Below, piece by piece: positions 43,555 through 52,268 of a DNA stretch of 64,000 nucleotides (positions are counted from its first letter, which is position 1; every line of letters begins with the position of its first letter). The notes beneath the pieces were generated by a model. The model saw only the letters and a program-made list of their open reading frames with translations. It did no database searches and was not told the origin of the DNA. The position numbers were made by a program, and so were the translations under genes. The DNA is from Glaciecola sp965660815 (GTDB lineage: Bacteria > Pseudomonadota > Gammaproteobacteria > Enterobacterales > Alteromonadaceae), in NCBI GenBank assembly GCA_965660815.1, contig CBFIBG010000003.1, forward strand, positions 46,106 to 110,105. The letters are read 5' to 3'.

Positions 43555-44658
43555 TTACGCCCCCAGCCAGTCCAGCATATTTTGATTTCCAAAACCAGGC
43601 GCATCCGTAAGTTCAATATAAGGCGCTGATAGTCTAATTCCGAAACTAGATTGTTCTCGTTCAGGCATTTCTGCTGTCAAAAAAGCACCGTCTAAATCAA
43701 TAAACTCAATCACATCGGGAAAGGCCGCAGCCATATGCGCCGCCGCACTAATGCCGATTGGCCCCTCAAGCATACAGCCAATCATACACGGCATGTTGTA
43801 ATGTCTGGCCTTATTTACCATCTCAATGGCTTGAGTTAATCCGCCGGTTTTCATCAACTTAATGTTTGCAATATTAGCCGCCTTGTTTTGATATAAACAG
43901 GACAATTGCCTGGCATTAAACGCGCTTTCGTCAGCCATAATTGGATAAGGTGAATTTGCACATACGCGAGCCATACCGGCTATGTCTTCATAGTTTACCG
44001 GTTGTTCTACCAGAACTAGCTCGACTTTTTTTTGGTAGAGTTGTTGCAAAATATCAAGGCTCTGTGAGGCATCCCAAGCTTGATTGACATCCAATAGCAA
44101 ATGCGCCCTTTGGCCCACTTCATCTGCAATTGCTATAACGGTCTCGATGTCTTGCGCAGGTGCTTGTCCTACTTTGATTTTAAGTTCAGTAAAGCCTCTT
44201 TGTATCGCTTGCTCACAATCTTCTATCATGGTCGAGGCAGAATTTAAACTGATGGTTATATCTGATTTTAACGCAATTCTAGCTCCCCCCAATACTTCAT
44301 AGACTGGCTTTTGCAAAAATTGTCCCCAAAGGTCATACAGTGCTATTTCTAGAGCGGCCTTGGCGTTTGTATTATGAATCACACTATTTTTGACAATATC
44401 ACACAAGTGCGTAAATTCTTCTATGGACTTGCCGACTAGTTTGGGCACTATATACTGCTCAATAATAGCTTTGATAGACTCATGAGTATCCCCAGTGATT
44501 ACCGGAGTTGAAGGCGCAGAACCAATGCCTATAGCTCCACTGTCTGTATGCAACAAGATAACGATATCTTTGCAATGTGTCACTTCTCTTAATGCTGTTT
44601 TAAATGGTGTAATTAGAGGTATTTCTAAGAATCTAAATTCAACTTTCGTGATGTTCAC
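43555..44658 (-). CDS. Dipeptide epimerase (L-Ala-D/L-Glu epimerase type, enolase superfamily)
   Basis: Protein of 367 residues. The enolase superfamily catalytic set is present: KxK in 'ELKIKVG', metal ligands in 'LLDVNQAW', 'VEQPVN' and 'MADES', and Lys in 'NIKLMKTGG'. 'GCMLEGPIGISAAAHMAAAF' and the 'DLDGAFL' end are typical of AE epimerases, which convert L-Ala-D-Glu from peptidoglycan to L-Ala-L-Glu for recycling. The start is GTG at 44658, overlapping the upstream gene stop by four bases (GTGA), so it is made together with the serine hydrolase. Exact dipeptide preference cannot be read from sequence. Confidence 0.88.
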   Translation of the reverse strand: MNITKVEFRFLEIPLITPFKTALREVTHCKDIVILLHTDSGAIGIGSAPSTPVITGDTHESIKAIIEQYIVPKLVGKSIEEFTHLCDIVKNSVIHNTNAKAALEIALYDLWGQFLQKPVYEVLGGARIALKSDITISLNSASTMIEDCEQAIQRGFTELKIKVGQAPAQDIETVIAIADEVGQRAHLLLDVNQAWDASQSLDILQQLYQKKVELVLVEQPVNYEDIAGMARVCANSPYPIMADESAFNARQLSCLYQNKAANIANIKLMKTGGLTQAIEMVNKARHYNMPCMIGCMLEGPIGISAAAHMAAAFPDVIEFIDLDGAFLTAEMPEREQSSFGIRLSAPYIELTDAPGFGNQNMLDWLGA

Positions 44659-45965
44659 TTCGCACCCTGTCCCAATAGCTTTTGCATTGCATTATCCAGA
44701 ATCGATTGCATTTTCTGACCAGACCTCCATACTGATTCTTCAGTTGGCCCCGGATGCGAGGCTTGGGCAGCCACAGTAAACGAAGCTGTTCTATTTTCTA
44801 GTGGTAAACACACATGAGCCAGCATAACATTCTCTCCAGTACCCCTAGTTTCCGATGGTCCCCAGCCAATCTTTTGGTAAATTCTCCATTGCCCATCAGT
44901 GAACTCATTTAATATTTGTTCAGCAGAGTGTGCATCTAGCGAACTTCTTCCAGTTAATCCTTTGGCTATGGCCAAGCCTAATTGAAGACTAATACCGCGC
45001 ATCATGCCTGCAGTTTTCTTGTCTTTTGACGTATGTCCCGTTCCATGAAAGAGCACATCTATATCAGAATCAGTCAGATGCGGATGAGATGTTTTTGGGT
45101 CGACTGAATGCATGGCCAGACGTTTTAACCATTCGGCTATCGCCAGCGTGCTCATGGCTTTGTTTCCAGTTGTTCCACAAGTGTCGCACCTATAGGGCAA
45201 ATAACCTGGATCCTTATTATTTATTAGCAAATTTCTTAGCAAGATAGGAGCGTCTTGAGCTTTGCGTTGCCATTGATGAGGCTCTGGAGACAACACATCC
45301 GCTCCATAAGCACCAGAGAAAATAATATGCGCATTGCTTAAATTGAGCCAATTTTTATGCAACAGTCGATTTAGCCTGTCTCTTGTGGCTAAATTCACAA
45401 AATAGCTGGCGATTGAATTTGAGTCCCCATTTGCCGTCCCGTGATTCTCATAACTATGGATGCTGGTAATTAAATCAGCGATATTGTACTCACCAATAGA
45501 GCCATCTGCGCCTACATTATGGTTTTCTCTAAGCGACGCGATTGCCCCTGTATATGCAAACACTTTTGATGAACTCCAAGGTTCGAACAAATCATTTTGT
45601 GTGCCGTTTGATAAATATCTATAACTGGGAGTTGCTTGATTAATTTGATGGTCTATCACCAGTATTTTGCCTTCTGAAGCTTGCGTATTAAAGAACGCCC
45701 AATCGCTGCTGATTCGTTCTTCCCAATCATTGGCGTCATAATCGACTTCTTGGCTAGTAAAATAATCGCCTCTTGTATTAGCGTCTGCATTTGAGCATTC
45801 TACCGTCAAATTCTTCAGGTTAGCAGGCTCCCATAAAACGGCGCTCATATTCTCTTGAGTTTGCATTGAATTGGACTCTTGCTCTTGATTAGCAGCACAA
45901 CCTTGGCTGCTTATTGATGATAGAATGGACACTAAAATTATTATATTTTTTTTGGACAGTGACAT
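44655..45965 (-). CDS. Exported serine hydrolase of penicillin-binding/beta-lactamase-like type
   Basis: Protein of 436 residues with an N-terminal signal; 'SSQGC' is a poor lipobox, so lipidation is uncertain. 'PWSSSKVFAYTGAIAS' looks like the SxxK nucleophile motif and following helix of serine beta-lactamase/PBP folds, 'NGDSNSIASYF' may be the SxN-type motif and 'KDKKTAGMM' may stand for the KTG strand. 'GNKAMSTLAIAEWLKRLA' also fits. The family itself is not known to me. The coupled dipeptide epimerase downstream suggests a role in murein peptide breakdown or recycling, but this is inference from context. Confidence 0.6.
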   Translation of the reverse strand: MSLSKKNIIILVSILSSISSQGCAANQEQESNSMQTQENMSAVLWEPANLKNLTVECSNADANTRGDYFTSQEVDYDANDWEERISSDWAFFNTQASEGKILVIDHQINQATPSYRYLSNGTQNDLFEPWSSSKVFAYTGAIASLRENHNVGADGSIGEYNIADLITSIHSYENHGTANGDSNSIASYFVNLATRDRLNRLLHKNWLNLSNAHIIFSGAYGADVLSPEPHQWQRKAQDAPILLRNLLINNKDPGYLPYRCDTCGTTGNKAMSTLAIAEWLKRLAMHSVDPKTSHPHLTDSDIDVLFHGTGHTSKDKKTAGMMRGISLQLGLAIAKGLTGRSSLDAHSAEQILNEFTDGQWRIYQKIGWGPSETRGTGENVMLAHVCLPLENRTASFTVAAQASHPGPTEESVWRSGQKMQSILDNAMQKLLGQGAK

Positions 45966-46097
45966 AGGTAAAGCTCATTATTGAATTATATTTTTGGGTC
46001 TATACACCCTGTAATGATGCTTATACTAAACAACTTAGTGAAGAATGGGTACTGTCTGATCGTTATTAACAGGAAGAATCGTCTAAAAATACTATTT

Positions 46098-48602
46098 CTA
46101 TGAGCTTCGTCGTGCCAGTTCTCTAGACGCTGCAATTAAGGCTTGCCCATAACTAAGACCGCCATTATTTGATGGCAAAGCAGAATGCGTCAGTACTGTG
46201 AGACCCTGCTCTTCTAATTTACACGCTAATTCTTGTATCAGTCTTTTGTTGACAAATACTCCTCCAGACAGTGCTGCAGTGTCAATATTGTGAACAGTGG
46301 AAAGGATTGAGACAACATGAGCAAATGACGCTGCCAACCCGCTGTGGAAGCGCTGACTTATCATGCCCTTTGGGACATTCATTATGAGATCATTCAGCAT
46401 CTCTACAAACATTGGAGCAGGATCTATTTGAAGACGGCCCCCAGTATCTAAAATTTCGAAGGTATAAGGCGATACGTCACTGAAAGACTGGTTGGTAACG
46501 AGCGACTCTAGCATCATCGCAACTTGCCCCTCGTAACTAATTTCTTCCTCTTCAAACGCACCAATTAGATACGCAACGGCGTCAAACAAACGCCCACAAG
46601 AAGAAGTAAGAGGAGCGTTAAATGCGTGATTTTGCATATACAGTAACGTATCAATCGGTTTCTTTTGAAAGCGTTGTATAGGCAACAATGAAGAAAAGTT
46701 ATTTTGTAATGTCTTGTAACCAATGGCTTGATGTAAGTGAGCAAAAGCGTTTCGCCACGGTTGAACATTTGCTAAGTCACCGCCCAAAAGGGGAATCGCT
46801 TTTAATCCTCCGAAATTTGTGGCTTTGTTATAATCAGCAATGAGTATTTCAGCGCCCCAGGTTTGATGTTCACCACCCACCCTATGGCTTTTATCAACGG
46901 TGGAGATATCAACATTTAGTGAAAGGTAAGGATCACTTTTTGTATTTGCGTAACCCCGCTCATCCAATGCAATGCCAATCACATTCCCGTTATTTCTAGA
47001 GTACAGATTTTCGCCCATACAACTTGCAATATGAGCATGATGATGCTGAACGGCCTCTAGTGTGCTTATGCCCTGAAATTGCTGTAATCGTTCACAACCT
47101 AGCTGACTACTTTTGTACTCAGGGTTCGCATCAACCGCAATAACCTTAGGTGTAAAATTTAAGAATTGGAGATACGCGTTAACGCTGTTAGCTTGTTCCT
47201 CTACATTCTTAATATTGGTAAGCTCACCAAAATGTTGAGTAATCACTGCATTTCGACCAGATAAAAAACACGCCGTGTTTTTTGTATCGGCTCCCATTGC
47301 TAATACTGGGACAGCGTCCTCAAAACCCTCAGGAACGGGCAAAGACTCAGGCACGTATCCTCTTGCACGCCTTAAGACATTGGTTTTTCCACCGACCACC
47401 TGCGCAATAGAATCATCTAATCGGTGAGTAATTTGAATGTCGTGGAGTAAAAAAAAGTCGGCCAGTTTATTTAATTCAAATAATGCTCTTTGATTGTCAA
47501 TAATTTGGGGCTCGCCGGGTTTATTAGCGGATGTAATGATCAGTGGGATGTTCGCTTCTGTGAGCAACAAATGATGCATAGAAGTGCTGGGCAACATGAT
47601 GCCAATATGAGACTGGTCAGGCGCAAGGCCGGTAAGACTGTCACACAAAGCGCGTTTTTTTAATAGAACAATTGGCGCTTCTGGGCTTTCTAATAATGCC
47701 TGCTCGTATTCGTTAATAAATGCTAGTGTTTTAGCCGTAGCTATGTCTTTTACCATTACACCAAAAGGCTTATGAGGTCGGTTTTTCCGTTTTCGTAAAT
47801 CTTCTACTGCTTCTGCGTGAAAAGCATTGACGGCTATCTGAAAGCCCCCTATTCCTTTAACTGCTACTAATTTCCCTGCGTTAATTGCTTTTACCGCATG
47901 CTTGATAGGCTCTTTTTTTGCCAAAACTCGGTTTTCTTCATCGACAAATAATAATTTAGGCCCACATATCTCGCATGTATTTGGACGCTCTTGATATGCT
48001 TCTTCACGCGAACATTCAGATTCGTGTTCACAACTTTGGCACATATGAAATGGTTGCATGCTGATGTTTGAGCATCCATTAGGACTTATTTTTGAAATAG
48101 ACAAACGAGGCCCACAGTTGGCACAACAAGTAAATGCGTGATTCTGCCTTGCTTCATCTTGGAGCGAATCATTTGTGCAACACTTACAAGCCGCTTTGTC
48201 CGCAGCGACTGTAATAAGAGTAGGGTGACGTTCACTGGTACTGGCGCTGATAGAAAATGTATGGTTGTTTATTGACTTGTTTATCACCTTGCACTGAACC
48301 GCTCTAATGTGCGCCAAGGTGAGTGTTTGCTCTATTAATTCATTGATAAATTCAATTATAACTTCAACTTTTGCTTTACATTCAACCACCACATCTTGGT
48401 CACTATTATATACCTCTCCTGAAACTTTGAGATTTTTTGCCAATTTTAAAACAATTGGTTTAACACTAAACCCTTGGACAACCCCTTTTATAATAATACA
48501 TACGGTCGTAGTTACGTTTGTTGGGAGCGCTTGAAAATCATCGTCAAATAAACATAATTTTGCCGTTTTACTTGTGACTAATTCAGTTTGTGGAATTGTC
48601 AT
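46098..48602 (-). CDS. hypF: HypF-type carbamoyltransferase, divergent and stand-alone
   Basis: Protein of 834 residues, longer than typical HypF (about 750). Domains in order: acylphosphatase-like (about 28-115), two C4 zinc fingers ('CTNDSLQDEARQNH', 'CANCGPRLSIS', 'CQSCEHESEC', 'CEICGP'), a YrdC domain ('LRKRKNRPHKPFGVMVKD') and a Kae1-like domain ('HHHAHIASCMGEN', 'SSCGRLFDAVAYLIG', 'LSGGVFVNKRLI'). HypF makes the carbamoyl group for the CN ligands of NiFe hydrogenase. Two oddities: the acylphosphatase loop reads GFSVKP where GVGFRP is usual, losing the catalytic Arg, and the 'DGLGYG'-like loop reads 'DERGYA' with an insertion of about 20 residues before 'WGAEIL'. No other hyp or hydrogenase gene is in the window. 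Confidence 0.85.
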   Translation of the reverse strand: MTIPQTELVTSKTAKLCLFDDDFQALPTNVTTTVCIIIKGVVQGFSVKPIVLKLAKNLKVSGEVYNSDQDVVVECKAKVEVIIEFINELIEQTLTLAHIRAVQCKVINKSINNHTFSISASTSERHPTLITVAADKAACKCCTNDSLQDEARQNHAFTCCANCGPRLSISKISPNGCSNISMQPFHMCQSCEHESECSREEAYQERPNTCEICGPKLLFVDEENRVLAKKEPIKHAVKAINAGKLVAVKGIGGFQIAVNAFHAEAVEDLRKRKNRPHKPFGVMVKDIATAKTLAFINEYEQALLESPEAPIVLLKKRALCDSLTGLAPDQSHIGIMLPSTSMHHLLLTEANIPLIITSANKPGEPQIIDNQRALFELNKLADFFLLHDIQITHRLDDSIAQVVGGKTNVLRRARGYVPESLPVPEGFEDAVPVLAMGADTKNTACFLSGRNAVITQHFGELTNIKNVEEQANSVNAYLQFLNFTPKVIAVDANPEYKSSQLGCERLQQFQGISTLEAVQHHHAHIASCMGENLYSRNNGNVIGIALDERGYANTKSDPYLSLNVDISTVDKSHRVGGEHQTWGAEILIADYNKATNFGGLKAIPLLGGDLANVQPWRNAFAHLHQAIGYKTLQNNFSSLLPIQRFQKKPIDTLLYMQNHAFNAPLTSSCGRLFDAVAYLIGAFEEEEISYEGQVAMMLESLVTNQSFSDVSPYTFEILDTGGRLQIDPAPMFVEMLNDLIMNVPKGMISQRFHSGLAASFAHVVSILSTVHNIDTAALSGGVFVNKRLIQELACKLEEQGLTVLTHSALPSNNGGLSYGQALIAASRELARRSS

Positions 48603-48682
48603 AGCTTCGTATTCCTAGATGGTATATATGATGACTCTAAGAATTTTGCAGAAGATGTGTGAAAACTGTCTGATGAAACACT

Positions 48683-48943
48683 TTAGTCATAGAGTGGTTG
48701 CAAGGGTACTCTTGATGGCCGTAAATCGCTAGAACCGTAAGGTGTTTTTAAACTTAGCTCCTGTAAAGTTTCCTGTAAACCCTCTGAATCCGAACGGCTT
48801 TTTGTTGTGTGACAACGATCAAACCAATGCGTAGCGGTTACCCATCTATTTCTATACAACTTGCGTACATTGGTCTTGTTTAAAGTAAGATAAAATGAAT
48901 CAAATATTACTCGTTCAATATCAACAACCCTCGGCTTTGACAT
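48683..48943 (-). CDS. Hypothetical 86-residue protein upstream of hypF
   Basis: Basic protein of 86 residues with no membrane segment or signal. It begins 'MSKPRVVDIERVIFDSFYLT' and ends 'LRPSRVPLQPLYD'. AAGAGA lies about 12 bases before the ATG. It ends 80 bases before hypF on the same strand and might be co-transcribed with it. I recognise no family and cannot exclude that it is a chance frame. Confidence 0.4.
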   Translation of the reverse strand: MSKPRVVDIERVIFDSFYLTLNKTNVRKLYRNRWVTATHWFDRCHTTKSRSDSEGLQETLQELSLKTPYGSSDLRPSRVPLQPLYD

Positions 48944-49143
48944 AGTGCAAAGTCTCTTCTTTTAGGCACATACCCCAATAAAACATTGAGGCATAAAATT
49001 TGAAGATCATTTGAAGATAACAAGTATTCAGAGTTTAACTTTTGCAAACCCTAAACAAGCTTTGTATTGTAACGCTCCGAGTATCTTAATGTAATAAATT
49101 ACGGCATCACAAAGAAATACTCCTTTAGCATGATCTCAGCCAC

Positions 49144-50754
49144 TCAATACTGCGATGGAATCGATAAGCTAAACGGCTGTTTTAATTGCTTAATGTAATC
49201 TACCGTCGCATCAATATCTAGGCCGTAGATACCGATTATTTCCCCATGCTTAAAATCATCACTATTCAATACGTAGGCATTCCCTCCAAGAGTATAAAAT
49301 TGGCCCTCTTCCAAAGGTTGGCCATCTAGTAAAACTACTCCCTCCATAGTTTTTTCTACATTACTGCTGAAAAAGTAATTTTTCAGCAGTAATAATTCGA
49401 GTTGCGATTTTGAGTATTTACGGATAACCAGCGGATTGTTAAAGGGTTGGATGGCAAACAGTTCACCCCATGTCACCTCACCTTCACTTAGGCTTGCCCT
49501 GACTCCACCTCTATTCATAAGAGCAAGATCTGATTTAAGCGCAAAACGATGAGAATCGGCTATAAACTGTCCCAAAGGAATGTCATCTTTATCTGTTTCA
49601 TACATGCCAACTACTTTATCAGTATACGATTGGGCAAATTCTATAGAAGACTGTTCTAATGAAACTACCTTATTTAGCAAATTCTCGGCTTCTTTATCTA
49701 GTGGCAATTCAACGCTTGCCTCTGTCATAATAACTTGTGCGCTTGACTCTACAATATCTTGGCTTTGACTATTTATGGTTACGCTTATATCCGAGTAAGC
49801 GCGTCCGCTTGAAAATGCCTGCGTGACCAAAAATTTCTTTCCATTTTTATTTGCTACATAAGCATTGGTAAAGCGATGAGAATGTCCGCTAACAATGACG
49901 TCTACCTCATCTGGTAGTTGTTGTAAAAATCGACCAAATCTACTGTCTAAAATAATGCCTGAATCTTGTCTTGTTTCACCTTCATAATATTCATCGTAAC
50001 TGCCATCGTGCACTATAACAACGATAGACTTTACGCCTTGTTGGGTAATTTCATCCACAAGCTCAGCGACTATTTGAGCTTGGTTATTAAACATTAAATT
50101 GTCCACAATGCCTGGCACGACAAGTTCAGGTGTAATATCTAAGGTTATGCCAATAAAGCCAATAGGTACGCCATTAACCTCGTGTATAACATAAGGTGGC
50201 AGGATGGGTTGAAGTGTCGTTTTATCGACGACGTTCGCACCTAACGTAACATAGTTTGCGCCTTTCCAATTTGAATGGATAAAAGGACCGTTTTTATGAT
50301 TACCTCCTTCAAGTAAACGCTTTAATTCATCGCTACCTTCATCAAACTCGTGGTTGCCTGCAACACCGATTACCTCACAGGGATTAGTTTTGAGGGCTTG
50401 ACAGTAATTATTTAGCAGATTTAAAAGATCAATCGCGGGTTCATCTTGCAAAAGTGCAGATTCCGCTGGGCTAGCACCTATATGATCTCCTGCGTGCAAA
50501 ATAAAACTGTGCTCCTGAGTTGAGGAAATTTTGTGAGATAGGTGCCTGATTAATTGAACCATGCCTCCGCGAGTTTCTCGCGGTTTAACTTGACCGTGAT
50601 AATCGTTTATACCGAGTATCTGTACAGTAAAGTTATCTGGCGAATTTAAGATGCTCGTATCACTATCTGCAGTGTCATTATTCAGCTGATTGGAACACGC
50701 TAATAACATGCTAACAACCGGTATTATGCCAATCAGGGCCGATTTTTTAATCAT
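49144..50754 (-). CDS. 5'-nucleotidase/2',3'-cyclic phosphodiesterase family lipoprotein
   Basis: Protein of 536 residues with a lipoprotein signal ending 'LLAC' (Cys20). The metallophosphatase domain has all the usual blocks: 'ILGINDYHGQ', 'LHAGDHIGAS', 'GVAGNHEFD', 'IVVIVHDG' and 'IVSGHSHRF', binding two metal ions. The C-terminal 5'-nucleotidase substrate domain follows ('ADSHRFALKSDLALMNRGGV', 'FAIQPFNNPLVIRKYS'). It should release phosphate and nucleosides from extracellular nucleotides in the periplasm. It is close to UshA and CpdB types, which sequence alone does not separate. It is a single gene. Confidence 0.9.
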   Translation of the reverse strand: MIKKSALIGIIPVVSMLLACSNQLNNDTADSDTSILNSPDNFTVQILGINDYHGQVKPRETRGGMVQLIRHLSHKISSTQEHSFILHAGDHIGASPAESALLQDEPAIDLLNLLNNYCQALKTNPCEVIGVAGNHEFDEGSDELKRLLEGGNHKNGPFIHSNWKGANYVTLGANVVDKTTLQPILPPYVIHEVNGVPIGFIGITLDITPELVVPGIVDNLMFNNQAQIVAELVDEITQQGVKSIVVIVHDGSYDEYYEGETRQDSGIILDSRFGRFLQQLPDEVDVIVSGHSHRFTNAYVANKNGKKFLVTQAFSSGRAYSDISVTINSQSQDIVESSAQVIMTEASVELPLDKEAENLLNKVVSLEQSSIEFAQSYTDKVVGMYETDKDDIPLGQFIADSHRFALKSDLALMNRGGVRASLSEGEVTWGELFAIQPFNNPLVIRKYSKSQLELLLLKNYFFSSNVEKTMEGVVLLDGQPLEEGQFYTLGGNAYVLNSDDFKHGEIIGIYGLDIDATVDYIKQLKQPFSLSIPSQY

Positions 50755-51086
50755 TTTTCTATAGCCTTTTTAGATATATGTCTTTAGTGTCTATTTAGTA
50801 TAGTGTATCTAGTGTTACATAAATGTGGTATTCAAATGATTATATTTGGAATACGAGACATCTACATCTATAACTAATGTGAACGATGTAAAGTCAATGC
50901 ATCGGCAATATTAGACCTTTTACAGTTAAACTAATGTGCTATCAAAGGGTCTATCATTTGATGTTTCATTTTTTATTAACAAGAGTTGTAAACTAAAAAA
51001 ACGCAGTAAAAATCGAAAGCGCTCCCGCATATAACTCTTACGATTGCCGAAGCCTTAGTCAAATTTGTTTGCAACCAAGGAATATT
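50755..51086. other. Divergent promoter region, 5'-nucleotidase / SIMPL genes
   Basis: 332 bases between two divergent genes, AT-rich on the left. An AAGGA ribosome binding site lies before ATG 51087. I saw no convincing Pho box or other known operator. Confidence 0.3.
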
Positions 51087-51845
51087 ATGAATTTAAGAAA
51101 TACATTCGCATTTGCCATTTTATTGTGTTTGGCAGCACTCACCCAACCGGCAAAGTCAACTACCTTACCCAGCTTTCCGTTTGTGACAGTATCGGGGACG
51201 AGCACGGAAGAAGTTAAGCCAGACATCGCTGAAATCAGCTTTCAACTAACCACTTTTGATAAGAGCTCAGATAAAGCCAGTGAGGTATTATCTGATGCCA
51301 CGCAATCAGTGTTAACTATATTAAGCAAAAATGCTATTCAATCTTCTGATATAGAAGCTTACGAAGTAAACAAATCTATTCGAAGGGGCAAGGACAAAAA
51401 CTACAATCAAACGGGTATTATAGGATATGAGTTTACTCGCAGCTTTACTGTAAAAATGTCTGGATTGGATAATTATCCAAACATCATCAGAGCACTTTAT
51501 AAAATAGACAATCTTAGTAACATAAGGTCAAAATTTGACACATCAGAACGCGATGATATTCAACTCGCTCTGATTTCAAAAGCAACAGAGAAAGCTAAGA
51601 AGAAAGCGTCATTAATGGCCCAAGGATTGGGCGTTAGGCTTGATGGGGTGTTTGCATTTAACGACACTGGCTCTTTTACTTCGTTTTTTGCCACGTTTGG
51701 ATTGTCTGATAATGCGAGGTACTCAGTCAGCGAAATGGTGAGAAGCGATGTTAACCACCTGAACAAATCCGACATGCCAATTTTTATACCAGCGCATATT
51801 GAGATTTCAAAAACGATTAATGTAATTTATAAAATTACAAGGTAG
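51087..51845 (+). CDS. SIMPL-domain (DUF541) periplasmic protein
   Basis: Protein of 252 residues from ATG 51087, with AAGGA six bases upstream. A TTG six codons earlier is less likely. A signal peptide is visible ('FAFAILLCLAALTQPAKS'). The mature part starts 'PFVTVSGTSTEEVKPDIAEI', the N-terminal strand of the SIMPL/DUF541 family, and includes 'ALISKATEKAKKKASLMAQG', the conserved helix. Homologues include E. coli YggE, linked to oxidative stress resistance, and BP26. It lies in the periplasm. Its biochemical role is not known. It is a single gene. Confidence 0.88.
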   Translation: MNLRNTFAFAILLCLAALTQPAKSTTLPSFPFVTVSGTSTEEVKPDIAEISFQLTTFDKSSDKASEVLSDATQSVLTILSKNAIQSSDIEAYEVNKSIRRGKDKNYNQTGIIGYEFTRSFTVKMSGLDNYPNIIRALYKIDNLSNIRSKFDTSERDDIQLALISKATEKAKKKASLMAQGLGVRLDGVFAFNDTGSFTSFFATFGLSDNARYSVSEMVRSDVNHLNKSDMPIFIPAHIEISKTINVIYKITR

Positions 51846-51929
51846 ATTGATAAGTCTGTCGCTTAATATGTGATCCATACGCAGTGCAGAGCGTTGGAAT
51901 AAGACCAGGACTAGAAAAGGAGGCCTGAC

Positions 51930-52160
51930 ATGTTTACTAAACAACCAACCATGACCGACTTGTTCACTCAATTAGGTTTGGATAGTTCAGAAGAAGCAGT
52001 AGAAAAATTCATTGAAGACCACAAGGGCTTAAACCAAAGTACTTATTTACACCAAGCGCCCTATTGGAATAACGCTCAAACGACGTTTTTAAAAGAAGCG
52101 ATTGTAGAAGATGCAGCTTGGGCGGAAGTTATTGACGAATTAAACGCCAGGTTACACTAA
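51930..52160 (+). CDS. DUF2789 family protein
   Basis: Protein of 76 residues with 'TMTDLFTQLGLDSSEEAVEK', 'FIEDHKGLNQSTYLHQAPYW' and 'FLKEAIVEDAAWAEVIDELN', which is the entire DUF2789 pattern. The ATG follows a near-consensus AGGAGG. It is cytoplasmic. No function is known for the family. It ends at a shared bidirectional terminator with pckA. Confidence 0.9.
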   Translation: MFTKQPTMTDLFTQLGLDSSEEAVEKFIEDHKGLNQSTYLHQAPYWNNAQTTFLKEAIVEDAAWAEVIDELNARLH

Positions 52161-52220
52161 TTAAGAAGTCTAAGCGAAGACCGCGACCAAGACATTTGTA
52201 ATGCATTGTTAAAGAAACAA

Positions 52221-52257
52221 AAAAAGCCGCTAACTAATTTTATGTTAGCGGCTTTTT
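52221..52257. terminator. Bidirectional terminator between DUF2789 gene and pckA
   Basis: AAAAAGCCGCTAAC (52221-52234) pairs perfectly with GTTAGCGGCTTTTT (52244-52257) across nine bases. It gives a GC-rich stem with T-runs in both directions and ends the plus-strand DUF2789 gene and the minus-strand pckA gene. Confidence 0.93.
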
Positions 52258-52268
52258 GTGGGTATGGA

